From: Streptomyces sp. col6
Lineage (GTDB): Bacteria > Actinomycetota > Actinomycetes > Streptomycetales > Streptomycetaceae
Direction of reading: 5' to 3'
Assembly (NCBI RefSeq): GCF_008042035.1
Contig: NZ_RDBL01000029.1
Location: 1,061,411 to 1,121,099 of the forward strand
Length of the DNA stretch: 59,689 bases
Part shown: in pieces, positions 42,494-50,687 of the stretch
Layout: every line of letters starts with the position of its first letter
How positions within the stretch are numbered: the stretch's first letter is position 1
Notes under the pieces: model-generated
Seen by the model: the letters and a program-made list of their open reading frames with translations, nothing else
Told to the model about the DNA's origin: nothing
Database searches by the model: none
Program-made: the position numbers and the translations under genes

Positions 42494-43147
42494 ATGCGGG
42501 TACTGGTCGCCGAGGACGAGGAAATCCTCGCGGAGCTGGTCGCCACCGGACTGCGGCGGGCCGGTTTCGCCGTCGACACGGTGTACAGCGGTGATGCCGC
42601 CCAGGCCTACCTGGGGCTGCACGACTACGACGTGGTCGTCCTCGACCGCGATCTGCCCCGGGTGCACGGCGACGACGTGGCACGCGGACTTGTCGCCTCC
42701 GGCTCGCGCACCAGGATTCTGATGCTGACCGCCGCCGGGTCCATGGAGGACCGGGTCGCCGGGCTCGACCTGGGCGCCGACGACTACCTGGGCAAGCCCT
42801 TCGAGTTCCCCGAACTGGTCTCGCGCGTACGCGCCCTGCGGCGGCGCAGCGCCCGGCCCGTACCGCCGCAGCTGGAGCGGTACGGCATCCGGCTCGACAC
42901 CGTACGGCGGTCCGCCACCCGGGACGGGCGGGACCTGGACCTGTCGCCGAAGGAGTTCACCGTGCTCCAGCTGCTGCTGGAGGCGGACGGCGGGACGGTC
43001 AGCGCGGAGGAGCTGCTGGAGCGGGCCTGGGACGCCAACGCCGACCCGTTCACCGGCGCCGTCCGGGTCTGCATGAGCAAGCTGCGCGGCAAGCTCGGCG
43101 AGCCCGCCGTGATCCGTACCGTCCAGGGCGTGGGGTACGCCCTGTGA
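42494..43147 (+). CDS. OmpR-family two-component response regulator
   Basis: A 217-residue regulator. The receiver domain has VLVAEDEEILAE acidic residues, phospho-acceptor Asp in VVVLDRDLPRVHGDD (about residue 51), Thr in LMLTAAGS, and Lys in YLGKPFEFPEL. The C-terminal winged helix is about 125-215 (LDLSPKEFTVLQLLLEADG, GAVRVCMSKLRGKLG, RTVQGVGYAL). ATG 42494 has GAGGG at 9 nt; an in-frame ATG at 42470 with GGGAGGGAG upstream is an alternative. The stop overlaps the kinase start by 4 bp, so regulator and kinase are co-translated. Confidence 0.92.
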   Translation: MRVLVAEDEEILAELVATGLRRAGFAVDTVYSGDAAQAYLGLHDYDVVVLDRDLPRVHGDDVARGLVASGSRTRILMLTAAGSMEDRVAGLDLGADDYLGKPFEFPELVSRVRALRRRSARPVPPQLERYGIRLDTVRRSATRDGRDLDLSPKEFTVLQLLLEADGGTVSAEELLERAWDANADPFTGAVRVCMSKLRGKLGEPAVIRTVQGVGYAL

Positions 43148-44352
43148 AGCGACCTGTCTTCCTGCCGCACTCCACGATCAGGACCCGCATCGCCCTCGTC
43201 TACGGCGGGGTCTTCCTGGTCCTCGGCACGGCGCTGCTCGCCACCGTCAACCTGGCCTCGCGCGCCGGTACGGACTCGCAGGCCCGCGCCATCGCGGCCA
43301 CCGCCGTCGTGGTCCAGCCCGGCTACGCGGTCAACGGCCCGCTCGTCAGCCGCCGTCTCGGTCCGCCGACCGTCTACGACCTCACCGACCACGTCAGCGA
43401 CGCGGCCGGGCACCAGCTGCTCATCTGGTCGGCGGCCGCCCTGCTGGTGATGACCGCGTGCGCGGTGGGCGTCGGCTGGTGGACGGCGGGGCGGGTGTTG
43501 CGGCCCGTCCACGCCATGACCGCCAAGGCCCGCAAGCTCTCCGAGCACACGCTCCACGAACGGATCGCCTCCAGTGGCCCCGACGACGAGCTGAAGGAGC
43601 TGGGCGACACGCTCGACGCGCTGCTCGGCCGGCTGGAGCGGGCCTTCGACAGCCAGCGGCGGTTCATCGCCAATGCCTCGCACGAACTGCGGACCCCGCT
43701 GGCCACCCAGCGCGCGGCGATCCAGGTCGGTCTGGACGATCCGACGCCCGAGGATCTCGTACGGACCCGGGAGACGCTCCTCGACAACAACCGGCGCAGC
43801 GAACGGCTCATCGAGGGGCTGCTCGTGCTGGCCCGCAGCGAACGGGGGCTCGCGGCGAGCGAGCGGGAGCCGGTGGACCTGGCCCGGGTGGTGGCGGAGG
43901 AGTCGGCCCGCTGTCCGGGCGTCCGGCTCGACGCCCGGCCCGGCCCGGTGCGCGGGAACCGGCTGCTGCTGGCCCAGCTGGTGGCGAACCTGCTGGCCAA
44001 CGCGGTGACGTACAACGTGCCCGGCGGGAGCGTCGACGTGTCGGTGGTCCCGGCCGGTGGCGGGGTGCTGCTGGAGGTCCGCAACACGGGGCCCGTGGTG
44101 GACGCGGCGGACATCCCCGGGCTGTTCGAGCCGTTCCGGCGGGGCGAGGGCAAGGACCGGATGGGGCCGGGCTCGGGGCTCGGCCTGTCGATCGTGCGGT
44201 CCATCGCGGTCGCCCACGACGGTACGGTCACGGCGGTGCCGGGCCCGGGGGGCGGGCTCGCCGTGACCGTACGCCTGCCGGCGTCTCAGGAACCGGCGGC
44301 CGTCTCGCGCCCGGCGATCCACGCGGGGAGCGCGGCGAGCAGCTCGCGGTAG
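43144..44352 (+). CDS. Sensor histidine kinase
   Basis: A 402-residue membrane kinase, cognate to the upstream regulator. TM1 is about 13-38 (IRTRIALVYGGVFLVLGTAL). A short external loop of about 55 residues follows, then TM2 about 92-114 (LLIWSAAALLVMTACAVGVGW) and HAMP about 115-170. The HisKA H-box is FIANASHELRTPLATQRAAI (His about 181) and the HATPase has N-box LLANAVTYNV, GSGLGLSIV and the G2 region. The loop is small, so it senses membrane state or a partner, not a large ligand. The last 67 bp overlap the convergent VWA gene, and the final 20 or so residues look non-conserved. Confidence 0.92.
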   Translation: MKRPVFLPHSTIRTRIALVYGGVFLVLGTALLATVNLASRAGTDSQARAIAATAVVVQPGYAVNGPLVSRRLGPPTVYDLTDHVSDAAGHQLLIWSAAALLVMTACAVGVGWWTAGRVLRPVHAMTAKARKLSEHTLHERIASSGPDDELKELGDTLDALLGRLERAFDSQRRFIANASHELRTPLATQRAAIQVGLDDPTPEDLVRTRETLLDNNRRSERLIEGLLVLARSERGLAASEREPVDLARVVAEESARCPGVRLDARPGPVRGNRLLLAQLVANLLANAVTYNVPGGSVDVSVVPAGGGVLLEVRNTGPVVDAADIPGLFEPFRRGEGKDRMGPGSGLGLSIVRSIAVAHDGTVTAVPGPGGGLAVTVRLPASQEPAAVSRPAIHAGSAASSSR

Positions 44353-45707
44353 AACGCGGCGTCCGCCACCTCGCGGGGTGCGGGGCCCGCGTGCAGGAAG
44401 CCGGTGTTCGGGGCGTCCAGCTTCCGCAGGAAGTCGAAGCCCTTGGCGTCCTTCTCGCCGAACGCGACGAACTGGAAGAACAGCGGCAGCCGGGCCGCCG
44501 CGTCGATCGCCTGGCGGGCGGCCTGCCGGACGTCCGGAGGCCCGTCCGTCTGGAAGACCACCAGCGCCGGGTCGGTCGACCCGGACGCCTCGTAGTGCGC
44601 GACGACCTCCTCGACCGCGCGGTGGTAGTTCGTCCGGCCGAGGCGGCCGAGGCCTGCGTTCAGCTCGTCGATCCGGCCCTCGTGGCCGTCCAGCTCCAGC
44701 GTGCCGGTGCCGTCGATGTCGGTCGAGAAGAACACGACCCGCACGGTGGCGCTCTCGTCGAGGTGCGCGGCGAGCGCGAGCGTGCGGTCGCCCAGGTGCT
44801 GGGCGCTGCCGTCCTTGTAGAACGGGCGCATGGAGCCGGAGCGGTCCAGGACCAGGTAGACGGTGGCGCGCAGCCCGGTCAGCCCGTGCGCCTTCAGCCC
44901 GGCCTGCGCGGCCTTGTACGCCCCGGCCAGCTCGGGCGCGCGCGCCTTGACCTTGGCGAGGGGGAGTGCGGGCCTGCCCGGCGCGGCGGGGGCGGCCGCG
45001 GCCGCCTCGGGGGCCCGGAGGGGTTCCGGGTCGGGCTCCGGGTCCATGTCGATGATGATCGCGGCGGGCGCGGCGGCCTCGGGAGCGGGGGCCGCGACGG
45101 GCTCCGGCTCGACGGCGGCCTGCGGCTCGGGGGCCGCGACCGGCTCGGGCTCGACTGCGGCCTGCGGCTCGGGCGTTGCCACGGACTCGGGCTCGGCGAC
45201 CGGCGCGGGCTCCGGGGTCTCGCTCGCGATGACCGGCTCGGGCTCGGGGGTCTCCGACGCGGCGACCGGCTCGGGGGCTGCTACGGGCTCGGGTGCCGGC
45301 TCGGCGGCGGGGGCGACCGGCTCGGGCTCTGCGATGGGCGCCGCGGGCTCCGCGACCGGCGTCTCGCTCTCCGCGATCGGCGCGACCGGTTCGGGGGCCG
45401 TTTCCGGCTCGGCGGGGGCCGCCTCGCGCGGCCCCTTGCCCTGGGCCGGGACCGTCGGCGTGGCAGGGTTGTCGAAGGCGGCCGCCACCAGGTCCGCCGC
45501 CTTGGTGTCCTCGTCCGACGACGCGGGCGCCGGCACCGGGATCCTGACGGGCGACTCGTCCTCGGCCGCCGGCTCGTCCACCGCCACCGACTCCGACTCC
45601 GCGGTCCGGGAGCGCTCGCCCTGGGGCGGGACCGTGGCCGTCGTCGGCTCGTCCTGTTCCGTGCGGTCACGGCCGAACACCTTGCGCAGCAAGCTCCGAA
45701 TGCCCAT
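44286..45707 (-). CDS. VWA (TerF-like) domain protein with Pro/Glu/Ala repeat region
   Basis: A 473-residue protein. A basic N-terminus (MGIRSLLRKVFGRDR) precedes a disordered acidic Glu/Pro/Ala region of about 230 residues with 14-residue repeats (AAVEPEPVAAPEPQ). The C-terminal vWA domain (about 260-460) has an intact MIDAS DRSGSM, YKDGSAQHLGDRTLALA, and VVFQTDGPPD. The domain matches the vWA type in tellurite-resistance/stress (Ter) proteins, which scaffold metal- or membrane-associated complexes. ATG 45707 has GAAAGG at 8 nt and is preferred over ATG 45725. It is convergent and overlapping with the histidine kinase 3' end. Confidence 0.82.
   Translation of the reverse strand: MGIRSLLRKVFGRDRTEQDEPTTATVPPQGERSRTAESESVAVDEPAAEDESPVRIPVPAPASSDEDTKAADLVAAAFDNPATPTVPAQGKGPREAAPAEPETAPEPVAPIAESETPVAEPAAPIAEPEPVAPAAEPAPEPVAAPEPVAASETPEPEPVIASETPEPAPVAEPESVATPEPQAAVEPEPVAAPEPQAAVEPEPVAAPAPEAAAPAAIIIDMDPEPDPEPLRAPEAAAAAPAAPGRPALPLAKVKARAPELAGAYKAAQAGLKAHGLTGLRATVYLVLDRSGSMRPFYKDGSAQHLGDRTLALAAHLDESATVRVVFFSTDIDGTGTLELDGHEGRIDELNAGLGRLGRTNYHRAVEEVVAHYEASGSTDPALVVFQTDGPPDVRQAARQAIDAAARLPLFFQFVAFGEKDAKGFDFLRKLDAPNTGFLHAGPAPREVADAAFYRELLAALPAWIAGRETAAGS
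45091..45174 (-). repeat. Two 42-bp coding repeats in the VWA protein linker
   Basis: Units 45091-45132 and 45133-45174 are near-identical 42-mers encoding the 14-residue Ala/Val/Glu/Pro/Gln repeat. Shorter GAG-CCG-type degeneracies extend on both sides. Confidence 0.8.
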
Positions 45708-45975
45708 GGGCGAGGCCTTTCGCATGAGTTGGGTGCGATGAATTTCCGTACTGCGGGAATTGATCCCTGGCCAGGGCGGATACGTAAGGTTAGCGGCCGG
45801 ATCAGGCCTCCCGGCTGCACGGCCCGCATGTGGGACAACCGAGCCGCAACCGAGTCCCGACCGAGTCCTGGGCGCCCGCACGGGCGTTCCTCGCACCGGT
45901 GCTTCACCTGCGCCGCAGGGGCGCCGAGTTGACGTGAGGACATGCCGTCCGGCCGTACGGCTTACAGTCGGACGC

Positions 45976-46383
45976 ATGGTTTCCGGTGAGGCTCCGCAGA
46001 CGGAGGGCAGCGTTCGGATCGATGTCTGGATCTGGTCGGTCCGGCTCACGAAGACCCGTGCGCAGGCGGCCGCCGCCTGCCGTGCGGGTCATGTGAAGGT
46101 CGCCGGTGAACGCGCCAAGCCCGCGCAGCCGGTGCGCGTCGGTGACGAGGTGCGGCTGCGGCACGCGGGCCGGGACCGGATCGTCGTCGTGTCGAAGCTG
46201 GTGAAGAAGCGGGTCGGGCCGCCCGTGGCCGCCGAGTGCTTCGTCGACAACAGCCCGCCTCCGCCGCCGCGCGAGGCCGCGATCCAGGTGCCGGTACGGG
46301 ACCGGGGCGCGGGCCGGCCGACGAAGCGGGACCGGCGCGAGATGGACCGGCTGCGCGGCTGGGGGCCCGGTCCGGAGGAGTGA
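45976..46383 (+). CDS. S4-domain RNA-binding protein (Hsp15-like)
   Basis: A 135-residue protein. The S4 alpha-L motif RIDVWIWSVRLTKTRAQAAAA is followed by CRAGHVKVAGERAKPAQPVR (about residues 13-60). A basic Pro/Arg-rich tail contains RPTKRDRREMDRLRGW. Relatives such as Hsp15 rescue stalled 50S subunits carrying peptidyl-tRNA. ATG 45976 gives the family length; a longer in-frame start at 45760 would add unrelated sequence. The 268 bp upstream, shared with the divergent VWA gene, contain a CCGAGTCC direct repeat but no clear promoter pair. Confidence 0.85.
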   Translation: MVSGEAPQTEGSVRIDVWIWSVRLTKTRAQAAAACRAGHVKVAGERAKPAQPVRVGDEVRLRHAGRDRIVVVSKLVKKRVGPPVAAECFVDNSPPPPPREAAIQVPVRDRGAGRPTKRDRREMDRLRGWGPGPEE

Positions 46384-46397
46384 GTCGGGCGCCCGCC

Positions 46398-47411
46398 TCA
46401 GCAGTGCCCGGGTGCGCGCAGCACGATCACGGTCTTGCCGCGCGCCCCGCCCGCCCGGTTGCGCTCCAGGGCCTGCGGGGCCTGCTCCAGCGGGAACTCG
46501 GCGTCGATGAGCACCCGCAGCACCCCGTCCGCCGCGCCCGCCGCCAGCACGTCCAGCAGGACCGGGTTCGGGTCGATCCGGAAGTCGACGCCCCTGACGC
46601 CCGCGGGCAGCCGGGCCCCGGCGGCGGTGCCCCGCGTGGAGAGCGCGATGCCGCCCGGCCGGACCGCCGCGGCGTGGACGGCGAACGCCTCCGGTGTCGC
46701 CGACGCCAGGTCCGCCAGCGCGTCGATGCCGTCCGGGCAGACGCTCCGCAGCGCTTCGGCGGGCGGACCGGCCGTCAGATCGACCGTGGCGGCGGCGCCC
46801 AACGACCCCATCGCGGACCGCTCGTCACCGCGCACCGCCGCGATCACCCGGATGTCGCGGGCGCGGGCGAGCTGGGTCAGACAGCAGCCGATCCCGCCCG
46901 CCGCCCCGACGACCAGCAGGGTCTCGTGGCCCCGTAGCGCCACCGCCTCCAGGATCTGGGCGGCGGCCGTCCCGGCGGACGGCAGCGCGGCGGCCGCCCG
47001 GGGATCGAGACCGCGCGGCACGAGGGTGATCGCGGAGTCCTGCGGCACACAGACGTACTCCCCGTAGGTCCCGCACGCGTCCGGCACACCCGCGCCGCCC
47101 GTCGCGCCCGCGTCACCCGGAGCCGCACCCACCGCCCCCGCCCGCCCGAACACCACGTCGCCCACGCGGAAGCGGTTCTCGCCGCCGCCGATCATGTCGA
47201 CCCGGCCCGCGTAGTCGACGCCGACGACGAACGGGAAGGAGCGAGGGGCCGGGGCGAGGTCCCCCGCCGATCCGTCCACGACCTGCCAGTCCAGCGGGTT
47301 CAGCGAGGCGTACTCGATCCGTACCCGCACCTCACCGGGCCGGGGCTCCGGCTTGGGCAGCTCGACCAGCACCGGGTCGGCCCCGGGCCCGCTGACGGCG
47401 ATGGCTCGCAT
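46398..47411 (-). CDS. NADP-dependent medium-chain oxidoreductase (quinone/enone reductase-like)
   Basis: A 337-residue MDR protein. The GroES-like N-terminal domain has YASLNPLDWQVVDG and FPFVVGVDYAGRV. The Rossmann domain has LLVVGAAGGIGCCLTQLARA (about residue 165). An unusually Gly/Ala-rich loop (AVGAAPGDAGATGGAGVPDA) interrupts the substrate lobe. There are no zinc-binding cysteines. It is probably a cytosolic reductase of quinones or alpha,beta-unsaturated carbonyls. It is convergent with the S4 protein gene (14-bp gap). Substrate unknown. Confidence 0.82.
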   Translation of the reverse strand: MRAIAVSGPGADPVLVELPKPEPRPGEVRVRIEYASLNPLDWQVVDGSAGDLAPAPRSFPFVVGVDYAGRVDMIGGGENRFRVGDVVFGRAGAVGAAPGDAGATGGAGVPDACGTYGEYVCVPQDSAITLVPRGLDPRAAAALPSAGTAAAQILEAVALRGHETLLVVGAAGGIGCCLTQLARARDIRVIAAVRGDERSAMGSLGAAATVDLTAGPPAEALRSVCPDGIDALADLASATPEAFAVHAAAVRPGGIALSTRGTAAGARLPAGVRGVDFRIDPNPVLLDVLAAGAADGVLRVLIDAEFPLEQAPQALERNRAGGARGKTVIVLRAPGHC

Positions 47412-47453
47412 CCGTACACCTCCCAGTCGTACCGCTCGGTGGGAACGTCCCCG

Positions 47454-48347
47454 TCAGTCCGCGGTCGGCGCCGGCAGCACCCGCTGGGCCCAGATCCGCG
47501 CCGCCACCGCGCACACCGCGATGCCCAGGCCGAGGCCGAAGACGATCCACACCGTGGTGCGCAGTGAGGAGGTCAGCGCGTCGTAGACGGCCGCGGCGGC
47601 GCCGGTGTCGCTGTCGGGGACCTCGTCCAGCACCCGGTCGCGGGCCAGCGCGAGCACTCCGCGCAGCACCAGCGCGCCGAGTGCGAAGCCGGCGGCGGTC
47701 ACGGCGGTGGCGGACAGCGCGGCCAGGGACCGCAGCCGGCGGCCGGGGCCGCCGCGCACCCAGGCGAGCACGATCGCGAGCAGCGCGAACACCAGGGTGC
47801 CGACGGCCGGCCACACGCTCGCGGCGCGCAGCCACCGGAAGCTCTGCCGCAGCTGGTCCGCGCGGTCGGCGGAGACCAGCTGGATGTCGGTGTGCTGGAC
47901 GGGGATCCGGTCGGCGAACGGCACCCCGTTGTCCACCAGGTTCTGCTTCACCTGCTCCGTGACGGGCGCCAGGTCGATCGTGACGCTCTCGCCGCTCTGC
48001 CCGTCCAGCGCGGCGGTGACCGTCTCGTGCGCGGTGCGGTTGGCGGCGGTCCAGGCGTCCTGGAAGGCCTCGGTGGTGGTGAACGACCCCACCGCCTGGT
48101 GCAGGAATTCGCGCACGGTGCTCTGGAGCGGTCCGACGTCGATCTGCTTCATCGCGTTGTCGGTGATGAGGTCGGCGACGGTGCTCTGCACGGCGGGGTC
48201 GTCGGCGAGCGGGGCGACGGCGGCCACGTAACGGTCCGTGTCGTCGATCTCCAGGTCGACCCAGGCGGACAGCGCGCTCAGCGGCACCAGGACGGCCAGC
48301 AGCACCACCAGCGCTGCCGAGAGAGCCACCGAGAGATACGTCCGCAC
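47454..48347 (-). CDS. Integral membrane protein with large extracytoplasmic domain
   Basis: A 297-residue protein of the actinobacterial membrane family that begins with TM1 (LSVALSAALVVLLAVLVPLSAL, about residues 5-26). An external alpha-rich domain of about 130 residues follows (LEIDDTDRYVAAVAPLADD). Three C-terminal TM helices come next: ASVWPAVGTLVFALLAIVLAW, SATAVTAAGFALGALVL and TVWIVFGLGLGIAVCAVAA. GTG 48347 gives the conserved-looking VRTYLSVALS start, although GGAGGG lies only 1-2 nt before it. Function unknown. Confidence 0.75.
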   Translation of the reverse strand: MRTYLSVALSAALVVLLAVLVPLSALSAWVDLEIDDTDRYVAAVAPLADDPAVQSTVADLITDNAMKQIDVGPLQSTVREFLHQAVGSFTTTEAFQDAWTAANRTAHETVTAALDGQSGESVTIDLAPVTEQVKQNLVDNGVPFADRIPVQHTDIQLVSADRADQLRQSFRWLRAASVWPAVGTLVFALLAIVLAWVRGGPGRRLRSLAALSATAVTAAGFALGALVLRGVLALARDRVLDEVPDSDTGAAAAVYDALTSSLRTTVWIVFGLGLGIAVCAVAARIWAQRVLPAPTAD

Positions 48348-48468
48348 CCCTCCAGGGAATCCCGGATGGCGGCGGCGCGCCCCGGGCCGTGGGCCATCCG
48401 AGTTGCCGGGCGGCCCGACCAGGTGTGCTCTGGAGGGAAAGCGGGGGCGACGGAAGGAGCTCTCTGCC

Positions 48469-48867
48469 ATGGCCGCACACGCTTCGGTGCCGGCACGCGG
48501 GAGGCACGCGATTCCCGCCCGGCACCGCCCGGTCCTCAGCTGGGCGATCCCGGTCACGCTCGGCGTGATCATGGGCTGCTACGCGACCGCCATCGTCCGC
48601 GGCGGCGGGGTGCTCACCGGCACCAGGCTGGCCCTCGGCCTTGTCTCCGGCGCCGTGCTCGCGGTGCTCTGCTTCGGGCTCGGCCGCATCCAGAACCGGC
48701 TGCCGCGCGAGCTGCGGGCCGCCGCGTACGGGGTGCTGACCGGCGGTTCGATCGGCTTCCTCTACAGCCTGTCCGGCGCGAGCATCCTGTCGGCGTCGGT
48801 GCTCGGCCTGATCCTCGGAATCGGCGGACTGCTCGCCGCGTACTACTACTTCTACACGCGGGAGTGA
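48469..48867 (+). CDS. Small four-TM membrane protein of unknown function
   Basis: 132 residues. TM helices are about 24-44 (SWAIPVTLGVIMGCYATAIV), 53-72 (LALGLVSGAVLAVLCFGLG), 84-103 (AAYGVLTGGSIGFLYSLS) and 108-129 (SVLGLILGIGGLLAAYYYFY). The cytosolic tail is very short. AAGGAG lies 10 nt upstream of ATG 48469. I do not recognise a characterised family. It is divergent from the other membrane gene by 121 bp and ends 24 bp before the MerR-type dyad. Confidence 0.72.
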   Translation: MAAHASVPARGRHAIPARHRPVLSWAIPVTLGVIMGCYATAIVRGGGVLTGTRLALGLVSGAVLAVLCFGLGRIQNRLPRELRAAAYGVLTGGSIGFLYSLSGASILSASVLGLILGIGGLLAAYYYFYTRE

Positions 48868-48891
48868 CCCCCGCACCCACCCGCGCGTCGT

Positions 48892-48930
48892 CGATCCTTG
48901 ACCTTCTCCATGGGGGAAGGCCAAGGATCG
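48892..48930 (+). promoter_or_regulatory. MerR-type promoter: 39-bp dyad in a 19-bp -35/-10 spacer
   Basis: TTGACC (48898-48903), exactly 19 bp, then AAGGAT (48923-48928). The spacer core CCTTCTCCATGGGGGAAGG is a dyad centred on 48911. Outer arms CGATCCTTG and CAAGGATCG extend the same symmetry to 39 bp. Overlong 19-20 bp spacers with a central dyad are diagnostic of MerR-activated promoters. The MerR-PP2C gene starts 47 bp beyond the -10. The same hairpin could also terminate the upstream gene. Confidence 0.75.
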
Positions 48931-48974
48931 AGTGTGCCGGGGCGGGAAGTCCGCCCGGTATGAGGAGGAGCGCG

Positions 48975-50072
48975 GTGACGACGGACGACGGGCGGGGTCC
49001 CGGCGCGGCACTGGTGACGATCGGGACGTTCGCCCGGCTGTCCCGGCTGTCCGCCAAGGCGCTGCGCCGCTACGACGAGCTCGGCCTGCTCCCGCCGGCC
49101 CTGGTCGACCCGGTGAACGGCTACCGGTACTACGACCCGGCGCAGGTGCGGGCGGCCCGGCTGGTGGCCTGGCTGCGCCGGATCGGGATGCCGCTCGCCC
49201 GGATCAGGGAGGTGATCGCGCTGGAACCCGGCGCGGCCGCCGCGGCGATCCGGGCGTACTGGGCGCGCGTCGAGGCGGAGACGGCGGCCCGCCGTGACCT
49301 CGCGGCCTTCCTCATCGACCAGCTGTCGACGGAGGACGTCATGACATCGGTGGGCACACTCGGAATCCGCTACGCGGCCGGCACCGACACGGGAGCGGTG
49401 CGGGAGACCAACCAGGACGCGGTCTACGCCGGTGCCCGGCTGCTCGCGGTCGCCGACGGGTTCGGCGCGGGCGGCGCGGGGGCCAGCACGGCGGCGATCG
49501 AGGCGTTGAAGCCGCTGGGCGCGGTCCCCGCGGCGGAGTTGCTGAACAGCCTGCACGACGCGGCGGAGCGGGCCGCGCTCGCGGTACGGGACGCGGTCGC
49601 GGGGAGCGCGGCGCCGGAGGAGTCCGGCACAACGCTGACGGCGATGGTGTGGACCGGCTCCCAGCTGGGGCTGGTGCACATCGGGGACTCGCGGGCGTAT
49701 CTGCTGCGCGGGGGCGAGCTGTTCCGGATCACGCACGACCACAGCCTGGTCCAGTCGATGATCGACGACGGTTCGCTGACGGAGGAGGAGGCGTTCTCGC
49801 ACCCGCAGCGCGCCATGCTCCTCAAGGTGCTGTCCGCTGACGGCCCGCAGGGCTCGGGGCCCGATCTGGCCGTCCGGGACGCCCTGCCCGGTGACCGCTA
49901 TCTGCTCTGCTCGGACGGGCTCTCGGCGGTCGTCGACGGCGGCGATCTGGCGCGGGTGCTGGCCGGGGCGGACGGGCCCGGCACCGCCGTGCGCGAGCTG
50001 ATCGCCCTGGCGGAGGCGGCCGGCGCCCCCGACAACGTGGCCTGCGCGGTGGCGGACGTCGTGGAGCTGTGA
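48975..50072 (+). CDS. MerR-type DNA-binding domain fused to a PP2C protein phosphatase
   Basis: A 365-residue two-domain protein. The N-terminal MerR HTH (about residues 12-85) has TIGTFARLSRLSAKALRRYD, LLPPALVDPVNGYRYYDPAQ and LRRIGMPLARIREVI; a short dimerisation helix runs to about 115. A complete PP2C domain (about 120-363) follows: RETNQDAVY, AVADGFGAGG, VHIGDSRAYLLR, ITHDHSLVQSMIDDG, LLCSDGLSAVV and APDNVACAVADV. The metal-binding Asp residues are all present, so it should be an active Ser/Thr phosphatase. GTG 48975 has AGGAGG at ideal spacing; the ATG at 48960 overlaps that site's left edge. A MerR-type promoter precedes it, implying autoregulation. The phosphatase occupies the place of a ligand-binding domain. 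Confidence 0.9.
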   Translation: MTTDDGRGPGAALVTIGTFARLSRLSAKALRRYDELGLLPPALVDPVNGYRYYDPAQVRAARLVAWLRRIGMPLARIREVIALEPGAAAAAIRAYWARVEAETAARRDLAAFLIDQLSTEDVMTSVGTLGIRYAAGTDTGAVRETNQDAVYAGARLLAVADGFGAGGAGASTAAIEALKPLGAVPAAELLNSLHDAAERAALAVRDAVAGSAAPEESGTTLTAMVWTGSQLGLVHIGDSRAYLLRGGELFRITHDHSLVQSMIDDGSLTEEEAFSHPQRAMLLKVLSADGPQGSGPDLAVRDALPGDRYLLCSDGLSAVVDGGDLARVLAGADGPGTAVRELIALAEAAGAPDNVACAVADVVEL

Positions 50073-50115
50073 GTACGCCGGAGGGCCCCACGCTGTGAGT
50101 ACGCGGGAGGGCCCC
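50067..50115 (+). repeat. Direct repeat duplicating the MerR-PP2C stop region
   Basis: Two 23-bp copies at 50067-50089 and 50093-50115 differ at one base and include the terminal Leu codon and TGA. The second copy runs into the terminator arm. Confidence 0.85.
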
Positions 50116-50142
50116 GCACCACGCGTGGTGCGGGGCCCTCCC
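50105..50142. terminator. Bidirectional terminator, 38-bp perfect palindrome
   Basis: A 19-bp arm GGGAGGGCCCCGCACCACG is immediately followed by its complement, with no spacer, between convergent MerR-PP2C and universal-stress-protein genes. Confidence 0.85.
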
Positions 50143-50157
50143 GGCTGCCCGGGGTGG

Positions 50158-50580
50158 TCAGGCGCGGACGACGGTCACCGGGCACGAGGCGTGCTGGGTG
50201 ACGTGCAGGCTGACCGAGCCGAGCAGGGTCGCCTTGAAGCCGCTGTACCCGCGCGCGCCCACGACCAGCAGGTTCGCGCCCTCGGCCCGGTCGAGCAGGG
50301 CCTGCGCCGGGTTGCCGATCACCACGACCTTGCTGACGGCGGCGGCGCCCTGGGCGCCCAGCGCCTCCTCCAGCGTCTCGGTGAGCGACACCGTGGCCAT
50401 GGCCTGCGGGTCGAAGTCCTCCGGCAGGCCCGGCATCATCGACGCCCAGCTGGTCGCGGGGTACTCCCAGCTGTTGACGGCCTCCACCGTGTCACCGGTC
50501 AGCTCCGCCTGGCGCACGGCCCAGTGCAGTGCCTTGACCGACGACTCGGAGCCGTCCACGCCCACCACGATCCTGCCCAT
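50158..50580 (-). CDS. Universal stress protein (ATP-binding UspA type)
   Basis: A 140-residue single Usp domain. N-terminal IVVGVDGSESSVKALHWAVR and the ATP-binding loop VVGARGYSGFKATLLGSVS (G-2X-G-9X-G-S form) are intact, so it is probably an ATP-binding dimer. Such proteins accumulate under starvation, hypoxia or oxidative stress. ATG 50580 follows GGAAGAG. It is convergent with the MerR-PP2C gene and has a 107-bp upstream region before the flavin reductase stop. No DosR-type box was found upstream. Confidence 0.92.
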   Translation of the reverse strand: MGRIVVGVDGSESSVKALHWAVRQAELTGDTVEAVNSWEYPATSWASMMPGLPEDFDPQAMATVSLTETLEEALGAQGAAAVSKVVVIGNPAQALLDRAEGANLLVVGARGYSGFKATLLGSVSLHVTQHASCPVTVVRA

Positions 50581-50687
50581 CTCTTCCTCCAGCTGGGTTC
50601 TGCGGTTGTGCTCGGTCCGTGCTCGCGTCACGCCTTCCCGTACGACTCTAGTCAAAACGGTCGAAACGGCGATTCCCGCGGGTCCGG

